Assembly (NCBI GenBank): GCA_963696625.1
Contig: CAVOKZ010000014.1
Span: 1 to 49,625 of the forward strand
Reading direction: 5' to 3'
DNA from: JAWVFN01 sp963696625
GTDB taxonomy: Bacteria > Actinomycetota > Thermoleophilia > Solirubrobacterales > 70-9
Length of the DNA: 49,625 nucleotides
Every line of letters begins with the position of its first letter. Positions within the stretch are counted from its first letter, which is position 1. Below the pieces are notes generated by a model, which was not told the DNA's origin, searched no databases, and worked only from the letters and a program-made list of their open reading frames with translations. A program made the position numbers and the translations under genes. Positions 13,917 to 22,213 of this stretch are shown piece after piece.

Positions 13917-15284
13917 ATGCTTTCACGCCTGAAACGGGAGCAGCACGGCTTTGCATTGCCCACGGTGATGCTGATGACCGTTGCCGCGTTCGCGGTCGCC
14001 TCGGCGGCGCTCCTCTCCTCGATCTCCTCGGAGGGGAACACCACCCGTGACCAGCGCTCGAAGACCTCGTTTGCGACCGCGGAAGCGGGGGTCAGCGACG
14101 CGATGCTCCGCTGGAATCTCTCGGCGGCGCCGACGCCTTGTGCACCGGTGGGCGGCTCGCCCGACGCGAACGGCTGGTGCCCGCCGGTGACGATCTCGCC
14201 CGCGGTCAACGGCGGCTCGGTCCAGTACTGGGTTCACCCGCCCGGCCAGACCCCGAGCCGGCGCTGCGGGACCTCGACCGCGTGCATGGAGATCGTCTCG
14301 ATCGGGACGCTCGACGGGGTCACTCGCCGCGTCGATCTGACGGCGACGACCTCGAACGGCGTGCCGCTGTTCGGCGACGCCGCGGTCAAGGCGGCCGACT
14401 CGATCGTGCTCGACTCGAACGCGGCGATCCACTCGGGCGTCGCAACCGGGGGCAGCATCACGCTGAGTTCGAACGCGGAGCAGTGCGGGTACGCGACAGT
14501 CGGCGTCGGTCAGCAGATGACCCTCAACGGCAATGCGCAGTACAACAGCGACCTCGCCTGCACCCAGCAGACCACGACCTACGGGCAGGCGCCGCTGTCG
14601 CTGCCGCCGGTCAACCAGGGCGACGCGCCGGCGAACAACAACAACAGCCGCTTCTTCGCTCTCGACGTCGTCAGCGGCCAGAAGGACGACGTCTGCTTCA
14701 ACCAGAAGGACGCCGACGGAACCAGCGGCACCTGCGGACCGCGCGAGCTGAGGATCGGGGGCAACACGTCGCTGACGCTCGGCGGTTCGGTCTACAGCCT
14801 CTGCAAGCTGACGATGAGCTCGAACAGCAAGCTCTACACGGCGACGGGGGCGCAGGTGAAGATCTACTTCGATTCCCCGGAGGCGTGTGGGTACTCGTCC
14901 GGGGTCGTGCAGATGGGGCTGAGCAGCAACACGCGGATCTCGACGCCGAACATCGCGCCGTCGAGCGTGGCGCTGCTGTTCGTCGGCTCGAGCACGCTCG
15001 AGACGTACATCCAGCTCAACAGCAACACCGACGCGAACGCCCTCTGCTCGCAGAACTTCGTCATCTACGCGCCGCTTACGCACCTCGAGATGAACAGCAA
15101 CTCGCAGTACTGCGGAGCGCTCGGCTCGAAGACGCTTCACCTCGACTCCAACGCCGAGGTCACCACCGGCTCGGGGACCTCAAACTTCATTCTCGACAAC
15201 CAGCCGCCGTACTACACGCTCGATCCGAACGGGTTCGTCGAGTGCGCGGCGGCGCCGTCCTCGCCGCCGAATGCGGGGTGCTGA
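13917..15284 (+). CDS. PilX-like prepilin protein with repeat domain
   Basis: The N-terminus is a class III/type IV prepilin signal: short basic leader, Gly then Phe at the cleavage site (EQHG/FALPTVMLM), a hydrophobic helix of about 20 residues, and S-S-E-G-N-T. The 455-residue protein has a C-terminal half with at least eight evenly spaced Leu/Met-x-[Ser/Gly]-Asn elements (LDSNAAI, LSSNAEQ, LNGNAQY, MSSNSKL, LSSNTRI, LNSNTDA, MNSNSQY, LDSNAEV). These read like rungs of a beta-helix. It probably sits in a pilus or pseudopilus, processed by a prepilin peptidase such as the one at 37.4 kb. ATG 13917 is chosen because it gives a normal prepilin leader. It is first of three linked prepilin genes. 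Confidence 0.75.
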   Translation: MLSRLKREQHGFALPTVMLMTVAAFAVASAALLSSISSEGNTTRDQRSKTSFATAEAGVSDAMLRWNLSAAPTPCAPVGGSPDANGWCPPVTISPAVNGGSVQYWVHPPGQTPSRRCGTSTACMEIVSIGTLDGVTRRVDLTATTSNGVPLFGDAAVKAADSIVLDSNAAIHSGVATGGSITLSSNAEQCGYATVGVGQQMTLNGNAQYNSDLACTQQTTTYGQAPLSLPPVNQGDAPANNNNSRFFALDVVSGQKDDVCFNQKDADGTSGTCGPRELRIGGNTSLTLGGSVYSLCKLTMSSNSKLYTATGAQVKIYFDSPEACGYSSGVVQMGLSSNTRISTPNIAPSSVALLFVGSSTLETYIQLNSNTDANALCSQNFVIYAPLTHLEMNSNSQYCGALGSKTLHLDSNAEVTTGSGTSNFILDNQPPYYTLDPNGFVECAAAPSSPPNAGC

Positions 15285-15286
15285 GC

Positions 15287-15859
15287 ATGAGTCGCCTCCG
15301 CGAAGCGGCCGCCTCCGACCGCGGCGTGACGCTGATCGAGGTGCTCGTCGCGACGGCGATCGGCCTGTTCGTGATCGGCGCCGGGATGGGGATGTTCATC
15401 AGCGCGGTCAAGAGCCAGCCGCGGGCGGCCTCGCACGCCGATGCCGTGCAGACCGCACAGACCGCGATGGAGCGGATGACCCGTGAGCTGCGCCAGGGAT
15501 CATCGGTGACCGCGACGCCCACCCAGCTGGTAATCGACACATACGTCGACGCCGCGACCTGCGGCGGCGCCGCGGCGGCGAACGCGATTCCCTGCCGCGT
15601 CACGTACACCTGCGCGTCGGGGGCCTGCACGCGGACCGTCGCCCAGCCCGACGGCTCCGCGCCGGGGGCGGCGAGGACCGTGATCACGGGCTTGTCTGCC
15701 AACGATGTCTTCAGCTCCTCGACGAACTGCCCGGATCCGCCGGGTGTTGAGCCACCACCCCCGAACTTCGTCGGTGTCAGCCTCGCGTTGGCTGGGGGCG
15801 ACGGGCGAAACGCGATCACGCTTAGCGACGGTGTTTGGCTGAGGAACGGTTGCTTGTGA
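15287..15859 (+). CDS. PilW/PulJ-like prepilin
   Basis: This 190-residue protein begins with a leader ending in Gly before V-T-L-I-E-V-L-V-A, the canonical prepilin cleavage site with Glu at +5, followed by a hydrophobic helix (GLFVIGAGMGMFISAV). Then comes A-M-E-R-M-T-R-E-L-R-Q, the helix seen in minor pseudopilins of the PulJ/PilW type, and a small, Cys-containing globular part. The ATG is two bases after the previous stop, and its own stop overlaps the next gene (GTGA at 15856-15859). It is probably a minor pilin that helps start fibre assembly. Confidence 0.85.
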   Translation: MSRLREAAASDRGVTLIEVLVATAIGLFVIGAGMGMFISAVKSQPRAASHADAVQTAQTAMERMTRELRQGSSVTATPTQLVIDTYVDAATCGGAAAANAIPCRVTYTCASGACTRTVAQPDGSAPGAARTVITGLSANDVFSSSTNCPDPPGVEPPPPNFVGVSLALAGGDGRNAITLSDGVWLRNGCL

Positions 15860-17304
15860 AACTCGCGACCGAACTGCGACAGGATGAGCGCGGCATGACG
15901 CTGGTCGAGGTCGTGGTCGCGGCGATGCTGCTCGTGCTCGCTTCGCTCGCGGTGCTCTCGGTGGTGGACACCTCGGTCCGCAACACCTACCGCGCTCAGG
16001 CCGGCCAGGTGCGCTCCGATCGCATCCAGCAGGAGCTGGAGAAGATGACGCGGACGCCGTACAAGGACCTGGCGCTGACCGGCCTGCCGCCGAGCTCGAG
16101 CGACCCGAACAGCCCCAGCTCGCGTGTCTCCGGCACCACCTTCGGGATCGACCGCGCCGCGACCCAGACGCGGCCGCTGGCCTACAACGGCGGCGCCGTC
16201 CCCCAGGGCGGGACCGTCAGCGGCGGCACGATCTCGCCCGGCGGCCCCAGCGACCCCTCCGCCCACTTCACCAGCGGCAACGTCAGCGGCACGATCTATC
16301 GCTACGTCGTCTGGGACAACTCGGACAGCTGCCCGGCGCCGGCGGCGCCGTGCATGAAGCGCGCGATCGTCGCCGTCGCGCTCGACGCCACCGCCTCCGG
16401 CGGCACCCGGCCCTACCAGGAGGTGCAGGGCCAGATCTTCGACCCGGATGCGAAGCGGTCCGGCGGCGACGACCCGGAGGGGGACAACACCGTTCCCTGG
16501 ACCTTCTGGCTCACCGACACCGCTTGCAACTTCGCCACCCGCCAGCCGATCGCCGGACAGCACGCGACCCACAACACGCGCAGCACCTGCGGCGCCGCCA
16601 ACTCCGGCTCGCGCACGGGAAGCAACGCGGGCCCACCCGACCTGATGTACACGCAGGCGCCGCCGCTCGATCCCAACTTCCCGGACGACCAGCAGCCGCT
16701 CCATGACTACTCGACCGACGTCGAGCCCTCCTCCGGTCCCAACGAGGACGCCGGCCTCCAGCAGCTCTCCTCGCACAACTGCATCGGCCTCGTGAACCTC
16801 TTCCGCGGCCTGCCGCTGCTCGGCAACCTGCTCGACGGCAACAACTACCTCAAGATCCACAAGTGGCTGTCGCCGAAGATCCCGCCCGGTTTCAACAACA
16901 TCCTCTTCCACGGCAACGCGACGCTCAACCTCTGGACGCGGACGGTCAACGACGGCGTCTACAGCGGCGGGATCTGCGTCTGGCTCTTCGCCCGCGAGCT
17001 CGACATCCTCGGCCAGCCGTTCGATTTCCCGATCCTCAACGTCACCAACATCCTCGACCCCGACTACCCGCTCAACCTGACCTTCGTTCCCTACCACCAG
17101 AACCCGTGGCCGCACGGCGAGTGGCAGGAGATCTCGATTCCACTGCCGATCAGCCTCGGCAGCAACCTGCTCGTCGGCTACCAGCTCGGCCTCGCGATCG
17201 CCGTCGACCAGAGCAAGACCGGGGGCGGGCTCGAGTTCGCCTACGACGCGCCGAGCTACGACAGCCGCCTCCAGGTCCAGACGACGGGCTCGCTGCCCTT
17301 CTAG
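15856..17304 (+). CDS. PilV-like prepilin with large extracellular domain
   Basis: The 482-residue protein starts at GTG 15856, overlapping the previous stop. Its leader ends in Gly before M-T-L-V-E-V-V-V-A-A-M-L-L, a standard prepilin motif with Glu at +5, then a hydrophobic helix. The remaining 440 residues are far longer than a normal minor pilin (150-200). They are Ser/Gly/Pro-rich, with a C-terminal part rich in aromatic residues (NLWTRTVNDGVYSGGICVWLF, WPHGEWQEISIPLPI) that looks like a beta-sandwich. The large tip-like domain may bind a surface or ligand. The two codons before the GTG are also possible start codons in frame, but the overlap favours GTG. Confidence 0.8.
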   Translation: MKLATELRQDERGMTLVEVVVAAMLLVLASLAVLSVVDTSVRNTYRAQAGQVRSDRIQQELEKMTRTPYKDLALTGLPPSSSDPNSPSSRVSGTTFGIDRAATQTRPLAYNGGAVPQGGTVSGGTISPGGPSDPSAHFTSGNVSGTIYRYVVWDNSDSCPAPAAPCMKRAIVAVALDATASGGTRPYQEVQGQIFDPDAKRSGGDDPEGDNTVPWTFWLTDTACNFATRQPIAGQHATHNTRSTCGAANSGSRTGSNAGPPDLMYTQAPPLDPNFPDDQQPLHDYSTDVEPSSGPNEDAGLQQLSSHNCIGLVNLFRGLPLLGNLLDGNNYLKIHKWLSPKIPPGFNNILFHGNATLNLWTRTVNDGVYSGGICVWLFARELDILGQPFDFPILNVTNILDPDYPLNLTFVPYHQNPWPHGEWQEISIPLPISLGSNLLVGYQLGLAIAVDQSKTGGGLEFAYDAPSYDSRLQVQTTGSLPF

Positions 17305-17338
17305 AGGTAGGCCGGCGCCACACGTCGAAGGGAAGCTC

Positions 17339-18010
17339 ATGGCTTCCCGCCGCGTCTACGTGATCGAGCTCGACGAGCGCGCCGGCCGCCGGCGGGACCC
17401 GCGGCTGCCGTGGCTCTACGTCGGATCCAGCGCCCGCACTCCCGCGCAGCGCTTCGAGCAGCACCTGTCCGGATACAAGTCCTCGGGTCTGGTCAAGCGC
17501 TTCGCCCGGCGGCTGCGCCCCGACCTCTACGAGGACCTCACCGCGCTTCGCTCCTCGGCGGATGCGGTCGAGGCCGAGCGCTCGCGCGCGGTCGAGCTCG
17601 CCGGCTGCGGGTTCGTCGCCCACTCAGACGGGGTCAGCCACGGCGAGGGGGAGGGCGGCTGGCGGGAGTGGGGCGCCGAGCGGCTCGAGACGGTCGCCGC
17701 CCACCTCGACGCCGCTGTCTCGGGGCTGTACAGCTGCAGCTTCGAGCCCCTCGATCCGGGGAGGTGCGCCCAGCTCCTGCACGGCGAGCGCGGGTTCTGG
17801 GTCGGGCGCTACATCGACCCGGCCGACCCGCCGCCGAGCTACGGGCTCTTCGCCCACGTCCAGCTGCGGGTGCTCGAACGCTGGGCTCAGCCGCCGGCCG
17901 CGCGCTCGAGGCTCGGCTATCTCGGCCTCGATGCCGGCCGCGAGCTGAGCGAGCCCCGGGACGACGTCGGGGTCGGCGCAGAGGCCGAAGAAGAGCTGCC
18001 CGCAGGCTGA
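17339..18010 (+). CDS. GIY-YIG-like nuclease domain protein
   Basis: The first 115 of 223 residues look like a GIY-YIG fold: V-Y-V-I-E-L at the GIY position, W-L-Y-V-G-S-S at the YIG position, then R-F-E-Q-H with the catalytic-type Arg, and a later Glu-containing helix (VEAERSRAVELA). The C-terminal half has no recognised family but is rich in aromatic residues and seems a genuine protein sequence. The last 387 bases overlap the 3' end of the minus-strand acyltransferase gene, so one of the two ends may be shorter than drawn. The ATG at 17339 has GAAGGGAAGC just upstream. Confidence 0.55.
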   Translation: MASRRVYVIELDERAGRRRDPRLPWLYVGSSARTPAQRFEQHLSGYKSSGLVKRFARRLRPDLYEDLTALRSSADAVEAERSRAVELAGCGFVAHSDGVSHGEGEGGWREWGAERLETVAAHLDAAVSGLYSCSFEPLDPGRCAQLLHGERGFWVGRYIDPADPPPSYGLFAHVQLRVLERWAQPPAARSRLGYLGLDAGRELSEPRDDVGVGAEAEEELPAG

Positions 18011-19189
18011 GACGACCGAGATCCGCAGCGCGTGCATCTCGGCGATCTCGGCGGCGGTCATCAGCCTGCGCATCGGCCCGCCGAGGATCGTGATCTCATC
18101 GCGCGGCCCGGGGACGTTGGAGATGTTCACGGTGAAGACGCGGGGGTCCATCGCCCGCCGCTCGGCGGCGCGCCCCCAGGCGCCGGTCTCGTGCAGGCCG
18201 CGCAGGATCGCGTCGAGCTTCTCGGCGTCGTGGTGGTTCTTGCGGTCGAGGGTCTCGGCGTTGATCGCGAGCAGGCGCTCGACCGGGTCGCTCTCGGCGA
18301 TTGGGAGGTCGACGAACATGAACGAGTCGTGGTTGCCGAGCGCGTGGGCGTCGTGGTCGTGGTTGTGGAGGCTGACCGGGACCTTTGCACGCAGCGCCTC
18401 GTGGGCGACGCCGTGCTGTTCGAGCCAGCGGGCGATCCCGCCGGCGCTGGCCGTGAGCACGACGTCGTTGAGGGTGACGTGGGGCGCGACCGACTTGCCG
18501 AGGCTTTTCAGCCGCGCGAGCGGGGCGGCGACGAAGGCGAGTTCCCGCCTCCTGCCGACCTCCGCGCCGAACGGCGAGGCGCCGCCGCCGCGGGCGAGCT
18601 CGCGGCGCCATGTGCCCGGCATCCCGGCGATCTCGCGCGCCGTGGCGCGCAGCCTTGCCGTTCGGCGCGGGGCGGGCCGGGGAGACGATGGGGCGGCAGC
18701 CCGCTGCGGCGCCTCGGCCTGGTCGAAGAACAGCTCGCGAGCCATGCGCATCGTGGTGACGCCGTCGGCCATCGCGTGGTGGGTGCGGAGGATCAGCGCG
18801 AAGCCGCCGCCCTCGAGCCGCTCGGCGACGTCGACCCGCCACAGCGGCCGGTCGCGCGGCAGCCTCTCGGCCATCAGCGCCGACGCCGCCCGGTTGAGCG
18901 CCTGATCGTCGAGCGGCGCCGCGGATTCGAGCGGCAGCACCTGGTCGGCGGGGCCGAACTCGGCGTACTCGACCCAGGACGGGCGGCCGATCCGGCTCGC
19001 CTTGACGATCTGGCGGCAGCGCGGGACGCTCCCGATCCGCTCGGCGATCCGTTCGCGCAGGGGCCCCAGGATCTCCTGGCCAGGTTCCGCCCGGTCGCAG
19101 ACGATCACCTTCAGCGTGTGCCCGGCGACCGGCCCGCGCTCGAGCTGGAGGATCCGGTTGTCGTCGGCGCTCAGTCGCTCGGTGGCCAT
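17624..19189 (-). CDS. WS/DGAT family acyltransferase (wax ester synthase/diacylglycerol acyltransferase)
   Basis: This 521-residue protein has the condensing motif HHAMADG at residues 137-143 (HHxxxDG), a PRDRPLWRVD segment before it, and the late NISNVPGP block typical of the family. It esterifies diacylglycerol or fatty alcohol with acyl-CoA to make storage lipid, at the membrane or lipid droplet surface. The ATG at 19189 has AGGAG about 6 bases upstream on the minus strand. Family similarity fades near residue 430, and the last 90 or so residues have the Pro/Arg/Val-rich look of an antisense frame. They overlap the GIY-YIG-like gene by 387 bases, so the natural C-terminus may have been extended by loss of a stop codon. 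Confidence 0.85.
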   Translation of the reverse strand: MATERLSADDNRILQLERGPVAGHTLKVIVCDRAEPGQEILGPLRERIAERIGSVPRCRQIVKASRIGRPSWVEYAEFGPADQVLPLESAAPLDDQALNRAASALMAERLPRDRPLWRVDVAERLEGGGFALILRTHHAMADGVTTMRMARELFFDQAEAPQRAAAPSSPRPAPRRTARLRATAREIAGMPGTWRRELARGGGASPFGAEVGRRRELAFVAAPLARLKSLGKSVAPHVTLNDVVLTASAGGIARWLEQHGVAHEALRAKVPVSLHNHDHDAHALGNHDSFMFVDLPIAESDPVERLLAINAETLDRKNHHDAEKLDAILRGLHETGAWGRAAERRAMDPRVFTVNISNVPGPRDEITILGGPMRRLMTAAEIAEMHALRISVVSACGQLFFGLCADPDVVPGLAQLAAGIEAEIAEPRARGRRLSPAFEHPQLDVGEEPVARRRVGRVDVAPDPEPALAVQELGAPPRIEGLEAAAVQPRDSGVEVGGDRLEPLGAPLPPAALPLAVADPV

Positions 19190-19219
19190 CTCTGCTCCTG
19201 ATGACGAAGATAGACGAGG

Positions 19220-20173
19220 ATGTCGGCGATGGACGAGCTTTCGACAGCCGTAGGAGCCGTCGTCCGCGACTGCCTCGGGGTCTCCGACGGCGAGGAGGTG
19301 CTCGTCGTCTGCAATCCGGCGACCCGCGAGCTCGGCGAGCGCATGCGCGCCGAGGCCCAGGACGCCGGCGCCGACGCGGTGCTGGCGACGATCGCCGAGC
19401 GCGCCTCGCACGCTGCCGAGCCGCCGGCGAGCGTCGCCGCGGCGATGAAGGCGGCGGACGTCGTCCTCGCGCCGACCGTGCAGTCGCTGTCGCACACCGC
19501 CGCGCGCAAGGCGGCGAGCGAGACCGGCGCCCGGATCGCGACGTTGCCCGGAGTCACCGGGGAGATGCTGGCGCGGGTGATGTCGGCCGACATGGCCGAG
19601 CTGCGCCGCCGCGGAGCCGCGGTCGCGAAGGCGCTCGACGACGGCACCGAGGCGCGCGTCACCTGCCCCAACGGCAGCGACCTGCGGCTCTCGCTCGAGG
19701 GCCGGACCGCGATTCCAGACGCCGGCGAGCTGACCGCGACCGGCGCCTTCGGCAACCTGCCCTGCGGCGAGGGCTTCATCGCCCCGGCTCATACCGAGGG
19801 CAAGCTGGTGATCGACGGATCGATCGCGGGCGTCGGGCTCGCGGATTCGCCGGCCGAGCTCACGGTCGAGGGCGACCACCTGATCAGCGCCTCGGGCGAG
19901 CAGGGCGCGGCGTTCATGAAGCTGCTCACCGCGCACGGCACCGACGGCACCAACGTCGCCGAGCTCGGGATCGGCACCAACGAGAAGGCGATCCTGACCG
20001 GCAACGTGCTCGAGGACGAGAAGATCCTCGGCACCTGCCACGTCGCCTTCGGCGCCTCGGCGGCGATCGGCGGCAACGTCCAGGTCCCGGTCCACCTCGA
20101 CTGTGTGGTGATGAAGCCGAGCGTCGAGGTCGACGGCGAGCCGCTGGTGCGCGACGGGGAGCTGCTGGTTTGA
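19220..20173 (+). CDS. M29-type aminopeptidase
   Basis: The 317-residue protein matches the C-terminal metal-binding pattern of M29 (thermophilic aminopeptidase) relatives: N-L-P-C-G-E-G-F-I, then A-E-L-G-I-G-T-N, ILGTCHVAFGASAAIGG and PVHLDCVVMKPSV. Glu, His and Asp in these segments correspond to the family's metal ligands. It is shorter than classic AmpS/AmpT (about 410), lacking part of the N-terminal domain. It probably removes N-terminal residues from peptides in the cytoplasm. It is divergent from the acyltransferase with only 30 bases between starts. The next gene starts at a TTG overlapping this stop, so the two are coupled. A second ATG at 19229 is possible. Confidence 0.8.
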   Translation: MSAMDELSTAVGAVVRDCLGVSDGEEVLVVCNPATRELGERMRAEAQDAGADAVLATIAERASHAAEPPASVAAAMKAADVVLAPTVQSLSHTAARKAASETGARIATLPGVTGEMLARVMSADMAELRRRGAAVAKALDDGTEARVTCPNGSDLRLSLEGRTAIPDAGELTATGAFGNLPCGEGFIAPAHTEGKLVIDGSIAGVGLADSPAELTVEGDHLISASGEQGAAFMKLLTAHGTDGTNVAELGIGTNEKAILTGNVLEDEKILGTCHVAFGASAAIGGNVQVPVHLDCVVMKPSVEVDGEPLVRDGELLV

Positions 20174-21069
20174 GCCCCGCGTCCCTGTTGGGCGTCCCAA
20201 ATTTCTCCGAAGGGACGAGCGAGCGGATCGTGCGCGCGCTCGAGGCGACGATGGGCGCCTACGGCGACGTCCTCGACGTCCACTTCGACCGCGAGCACAA
20301 CCGCAGCGTGATCACCGCGGCCTTCGATCCCGTGCGGATCGTCGCCGGCCTGTTTGAGACCGCCGACCAGGCGATCGACGTGATCGACATGACCCGCCAG
20401 GAGGGACTGCACCCGCGGATCGGCGCCGTCGACGTCTGCCCGGTCGTCTACCCGAGCGCCGATCTGCGCGACGCGGCGAGGGAGGACGCCGTCACCCTCG
20501 CCGAGCGCCTCGGCGGCGAGCTCGAGCTGCCGGTCTTCCTCTACGGCGAGCTGGCGATGAACGAGGATCGGCGCGAGCGCGCCTTCTTCCGCCGTGGCGG
20601 GCCCGCGGAGCTCGCCAAGCGGATGGCCTCGGGCGAGCTCGTCCCCGACTTCGGCCCGATCAAGGCCCATCCCCGCGGCGGCGCGACGCTGGTCACCGCG
20701 CGGCCGCCGCTCGTCGCCTTCAACCTCGAGCTCGACACCACCGACCCCACCGTGGCGCGCAAGATCGCCGAGGAGCTGCGCGAGGCAGGGGGAGGGCTGC
20801 CGGGGGTCCGGGCGATCGGCCTGCCGCGCGAGCGCGGCGGCGCCCAGGTCTCGATCAACGTCCACAACCCAGAGGCGGTGCCGCTCGCCGACGTCGTCAA
20901 GCGCGTCGAGGAGATCGCCTCCGATCACGACGCCAGTCCGGTGGAGGCCGAGCTCGTGGGGCTGGCGCCGGAGGCGGCGCTCGCGGGCTACCCCGAGCAC
21001 GTGCCGATCGCCGGCTTCGACGCCGACAAGCACGTGATCGAGCGCCGCCTGTCGAAGCGCTCCCGCTAG
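20170..21069 (+). CDS. ftcD: Glutamate formimidoyltransferase
   Basis: This 299-residue protein has the formiminotransferase signature throughout: V-P-N-F-S-E-G near the start, D-V-H-F-D-R-E-H-N-R-S-V-I-T, H-P-R-I-G-A-V-D-V-C-P, and later GPIKAHPRGGATLVTARPPLVAFN. The enzyme moves the formimino group from formiminoglutamate to tetrahydrofolate in histidine breakdown. Only the transferase domain is present; the cyclodeaminase half found in some FtcD proteins is absent. The TTG start overlaps the aminopeptidase stop (bases 20170-20173). Other histidine-utilisation genes are not seen in the window. Confidence 0.92.
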   Translation: MSPASLLGVPNFSEGTSERIVRALEATMGAYGDVLDVHFDREHNRSVITAAFDPVRIVAGLFETADQAIDVIDMTRQEGLHPRIGAVDVCPVVYPSADLRDAAREDAVTLAERLGGELELPVFLYGELAMNEDRRERAFFRRGGPAELAKRMASGELVPDFGPIKAHPRGGATLVTARPPLVAFNLELDTTDPTVARKIAEELREAGGGLPGVRAIGLPRERGGAQVSINVHNPEAVPLADVVKRVEEIASDHDASPVEAELVGLAPEAALAGYPEHVPIAGFDADKHVIERRLSKRSR

Positions 21070-21079
21070 CCTCTCCTCC

Positions 21080-21541
21080 GTGGCGAAGACCAAGAAGAAG
21101 CGCCGCCGCAAGCACCGCGGCACCCAGGGCGGGCGTGTCGACACCCGTCCCTCGCGCAGTCGCCCGCGCAGCCGCGCCGAGGCTAAGGCCCAGGCGGCCC
21201 AGCGCCGCGGGGCCGCCAAGAAGGGGGGCAAGAAGGGCGCCCCGACCCGCCAGGACAAGCTGCTGACGCCGCCGACCTGGAAGGGCTCGTTCTACAAGGG
21301 CGCGCTCGCCGCAGCGCTCTTCTTCGCCCTCTTCGCGCTGATCTTCAAGCGCCCGATCGCCTCCTCGGCCGCGATCTCGGTTTTCATGCTCGCCTTCTAC
21401 GTCCCGATGAGCTACTACGTCGACAACTTCATGTTCAAACGGCGGATGCGTCAGACACAAGCCGCCGCCTCCTCCGCTTCGCGTCCGGGGGCGTCGGGAA
21501 AGGGCTCCGGCGGGGTGGACCTTAAGGACACGGAGGAATGA
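21080..21541 (+). CDS. Small basic membrane protein
   Basis: This 153-residue protein has a very basic, disordered N-terminal 80 residues (K-K-K-R-R-R-K-H-R, R-S-R-P-R-S-R), then two predicted membrane helices (about 93-110 and 115-135) and a short Ser/Gly-rich tail. The family is not recognised. It resembles small two-helix proteins that stand next to the MBL-fold gene in related actinobacteria, but I cannot name it. It starts at GTG 21080, 10 bases after ftcD, and its stop overlaps the next ATG (ATGA at 21538-21541). Confidence 0.7.
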   Translation: MAKTKKKRRRKHRGTQGGRVDTRPSRSRPRSRAEAKAQAAQRRGAAKKGGKKGAPTRQDKLLTPPTWKGSFYKGALAAALFFALFALIFKRPIASSAAISVFMLAFYVPMSYYVDNFMFKRRMRQTQAAASSASRPGASGKGSGGVDLKDTEE

Positions 21542-22185
21542 TCGAGCTCGAGGTGACGATGCTGACCGTCGGTCAGGTCGCCGAGAACTGCTTCGTCGCC
21601 TCGCCCAAGGGCTCCGACCGCGCGATCGTCGTCGATCCCGGCGACGAGGCCGAGCGCCTCCTCGAAGCGATCTCCGGGCGCGGGCTGAGCGTCGACGCGA
21701 TCCTCCTCACCCACACCCACTTCGATCACATCGGCGCCGTGGCGCCGCTCGCGCGCGAGACCGGCGCCGAGGTCTGGTGCCCGGAGATCGAGGTCCCGGT
21801 GCTCGCCGACATCAACTCGTTCGTGCCCTGGCAGGGCTTCGGGCCGTTCGAGGACTACGACGCCGACCACACCGTCGCCGGCGGCGAGCACCTCGCGCTG
21901 GCGGGGCTCAAGATCGACGTCGTCTTCACCCCCGGCCACAGCCCCGGGCACGTGACCTACGCGGTCCCGGACGCCGGCGCGCTGTTCTCGGGCGACGTCC
22001 TCTTCCAGGGCTCGATCGGCCGCACCGATCTGCCGGGGGGCGACGGCCCGCGGCTGATGCAGTCGATCTCTGAGCTGCTCGAGGCCTATCCCGACGAGAC
22101 CACCGTCTTCCCGGGCCACATGGGCATCACCACGCTCGGCGCCGAGCGGACCTCGAATCCGTTCCTGATCGAGCTGGCGCGCTAG
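21538..22185 (+). CDS. MBL-fold metallo-hydrolase (glyoxalase II-like)
   Basis: The 215-residue protein has the full metallo-beta-lactamase motif T-H-T-H-F-D-H (H59, H61, D63, H64). Further metal ligands follow in T-P-G-H-S-P-G-H, S-G-D-V-L-F and F-P-G-H-M-G. The size and the N-C-F-V start fit the YcbL/GloB-like group of thioester or hydroxyacylglutathione-type hydrolases. The substrate is not determined. It is coupled to the small membrane protein upstream by ATGA overlap, and hisS starts 28 bases downstream. Confidence 0.88.
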   Translation: MIELEVTMLTVGQVAENCFVASPKGSDRAIVVDPGDEAERLLEAISGRGLSVDAILLTHTHFDHIGAVAPLARETGAEVWCPEIEVPVLADINSFVPWQGFGPFEDYDADHTVAGGEHLALAGLKIDVVFTPGHSPGHVTYAVPDAGALFSGDVLFQGSIGRTDLPGGDGPRLMQSISELLEAYPDETTVFPGHMGITTLGAERTSNPFLIELAR

Positions 22186-22213
22186 CCGCCCGCCGCAATA
22201 CCCTCGCTGGGCG

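Noticed and set aside
18032..19201. Long plus-strand open frame opposite the WS/DGAT gene
   Set aside because: It is the antisense of a gene with clear motifs; the composition (Arg/Gly/Val/Asp-rich) is typical of shadow frames in GC-rich DNA.
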